From Cylindrotheca closterium (lineage: Eukaryota; Bacillariophyta; Bacillariophyceae; Bacillariales; Bacillariaceae), in NCBI GenBank assembly GCA_933822405.4, contig CAKOGP040000125.1, forward strand, positions 1 to 64,000: a stretch of 64,000 bases of DNA, in the 5' to 3' direction. The notes under the pieces are model-generated. The model was not told the origin of the DNA and made no database searches. It saw only the letters and a program-made list of their open reading frames with translations. This document shows, piece after piece, positions 63,746-64,000 of this stretch. Position numbers and translations under genes: made by a program. How positions within the stretch are numbered: position 1 is the first letter of the stretch; the number at the start of each line of letters is the position of its first letter.

Positions 63746-64000
63746 TCTATTGAGGAGTCTTTTTGTTGTGTGCGTGTTGGTGTAAATCTATGACAATTGA
63801 TCGACCAGAAAAAGATTCTTATTGTGTTCTGCCAGCAACTTTTAGTACGGGTATAAGGTAACAAATCGGAAACTGCAAGCACCGAAAACGATGTGATGTG
63901 ATAAAGTTTCAAGCGTTGTGTGATGTCACAAGATAACCGCACGTTTCGTATGATGCACGCACTATTGTCGGCTGTCACGTTTGACGATGAAAGTTCCGTC
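63746..64000. promoter_or_regulatory. Upstream region of the anthranilate synthase gene, to window end
   Basis: 5-prime flank only; no motif is claimed. A short minus-strand frame (63712-63978) overlaps it but does not continue the synthase frame. Confidence 0.35.

Noticed and set aside
1..64000. tRNA, rRNA and other RNA genes
   Set aside because: I looked for box A/box B-like pairs and cloverleaf arms in the intergenic stretches and found none I could support; a covariance-model scan would be decisive.

Overview
The window reads as nuclear DNA of a diatom (stramenopile alga), probably a pennate, although the species cannot be named from sequence alone. The reasons are short GT-AG introns (58-133 nt, plus one GC-AG) in otherwise compact genes; several precursors with a signal peptide ending in an ASAF-type motif, the bipartite plastid-targeting signal of algae with complex plastids; a DUF6824-type protein; a diatom-style HSF; a GH16 glucanase; and a decayed Ty1/copia element.

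Layout. 1-3.5 kb is a transposon graveyard: a broken copia gag on the minus strand, then a decayed segment holding an XPG/FEN1-like N-terminal nuclease domain. 4.9-12.6 kb carries a membrane RING-H2 protein, an Hsp70-like (HSPA14/Ssz1-type) protein, an Arb2-domain protein with an acylation motif, a METTL21-type methyltransferase and an unknown MGC-start protein. 13-16.5 kb holds a divergent pair of secreted or membrane cysteine-rich repeat proteins. 17-30 kb has a Tic22-like plastid protein, a GH16 membrane glucanase, a small acidic protein, DDB1, a PsbP-like protein and an aminoacylase-1-like peptidase.

31.9-38 kb is the most unusual part. HPRT and a vWA-domain gene stand head to head. The block was duplicated; the second HPRT is a ruin, while the two vWA genes are almost base-for-base identical except in a linker that has diverged completely. 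This looks like gene conversion.

38-50 kb carries a rhodanese, a tiny secreted ORF, a TBC Rab-GAP, a UDP-glucuronate 4-epimerase-like Golgi enzyme, an unknown protein, the DUF6824 protein, a secreted or plastid unknown and a heat-shock factor with a GC-AG intron. 51-64 kb has a plastid-type membrane protein, an AAA_16 ATPase pseudogene with four visible lesions, a six-exon M11 metalloprotease with duplicated Cys-rich modules, a DUF3605-like protein and a plastid-targeted fused anthranilate synthase (TrpE-TrpG) with a SAP-like C-terminal extension.

The genes do not form an operon or one pathway. Plastid-directed products (Tic22-like, PsbP-like, anthranilate synthase, probably two unknowns) are interspersed with housekeeping genes. 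Exon borders were set by hand from splice motifs, reading phase and family alignment from memory; no transcript or database search was available.
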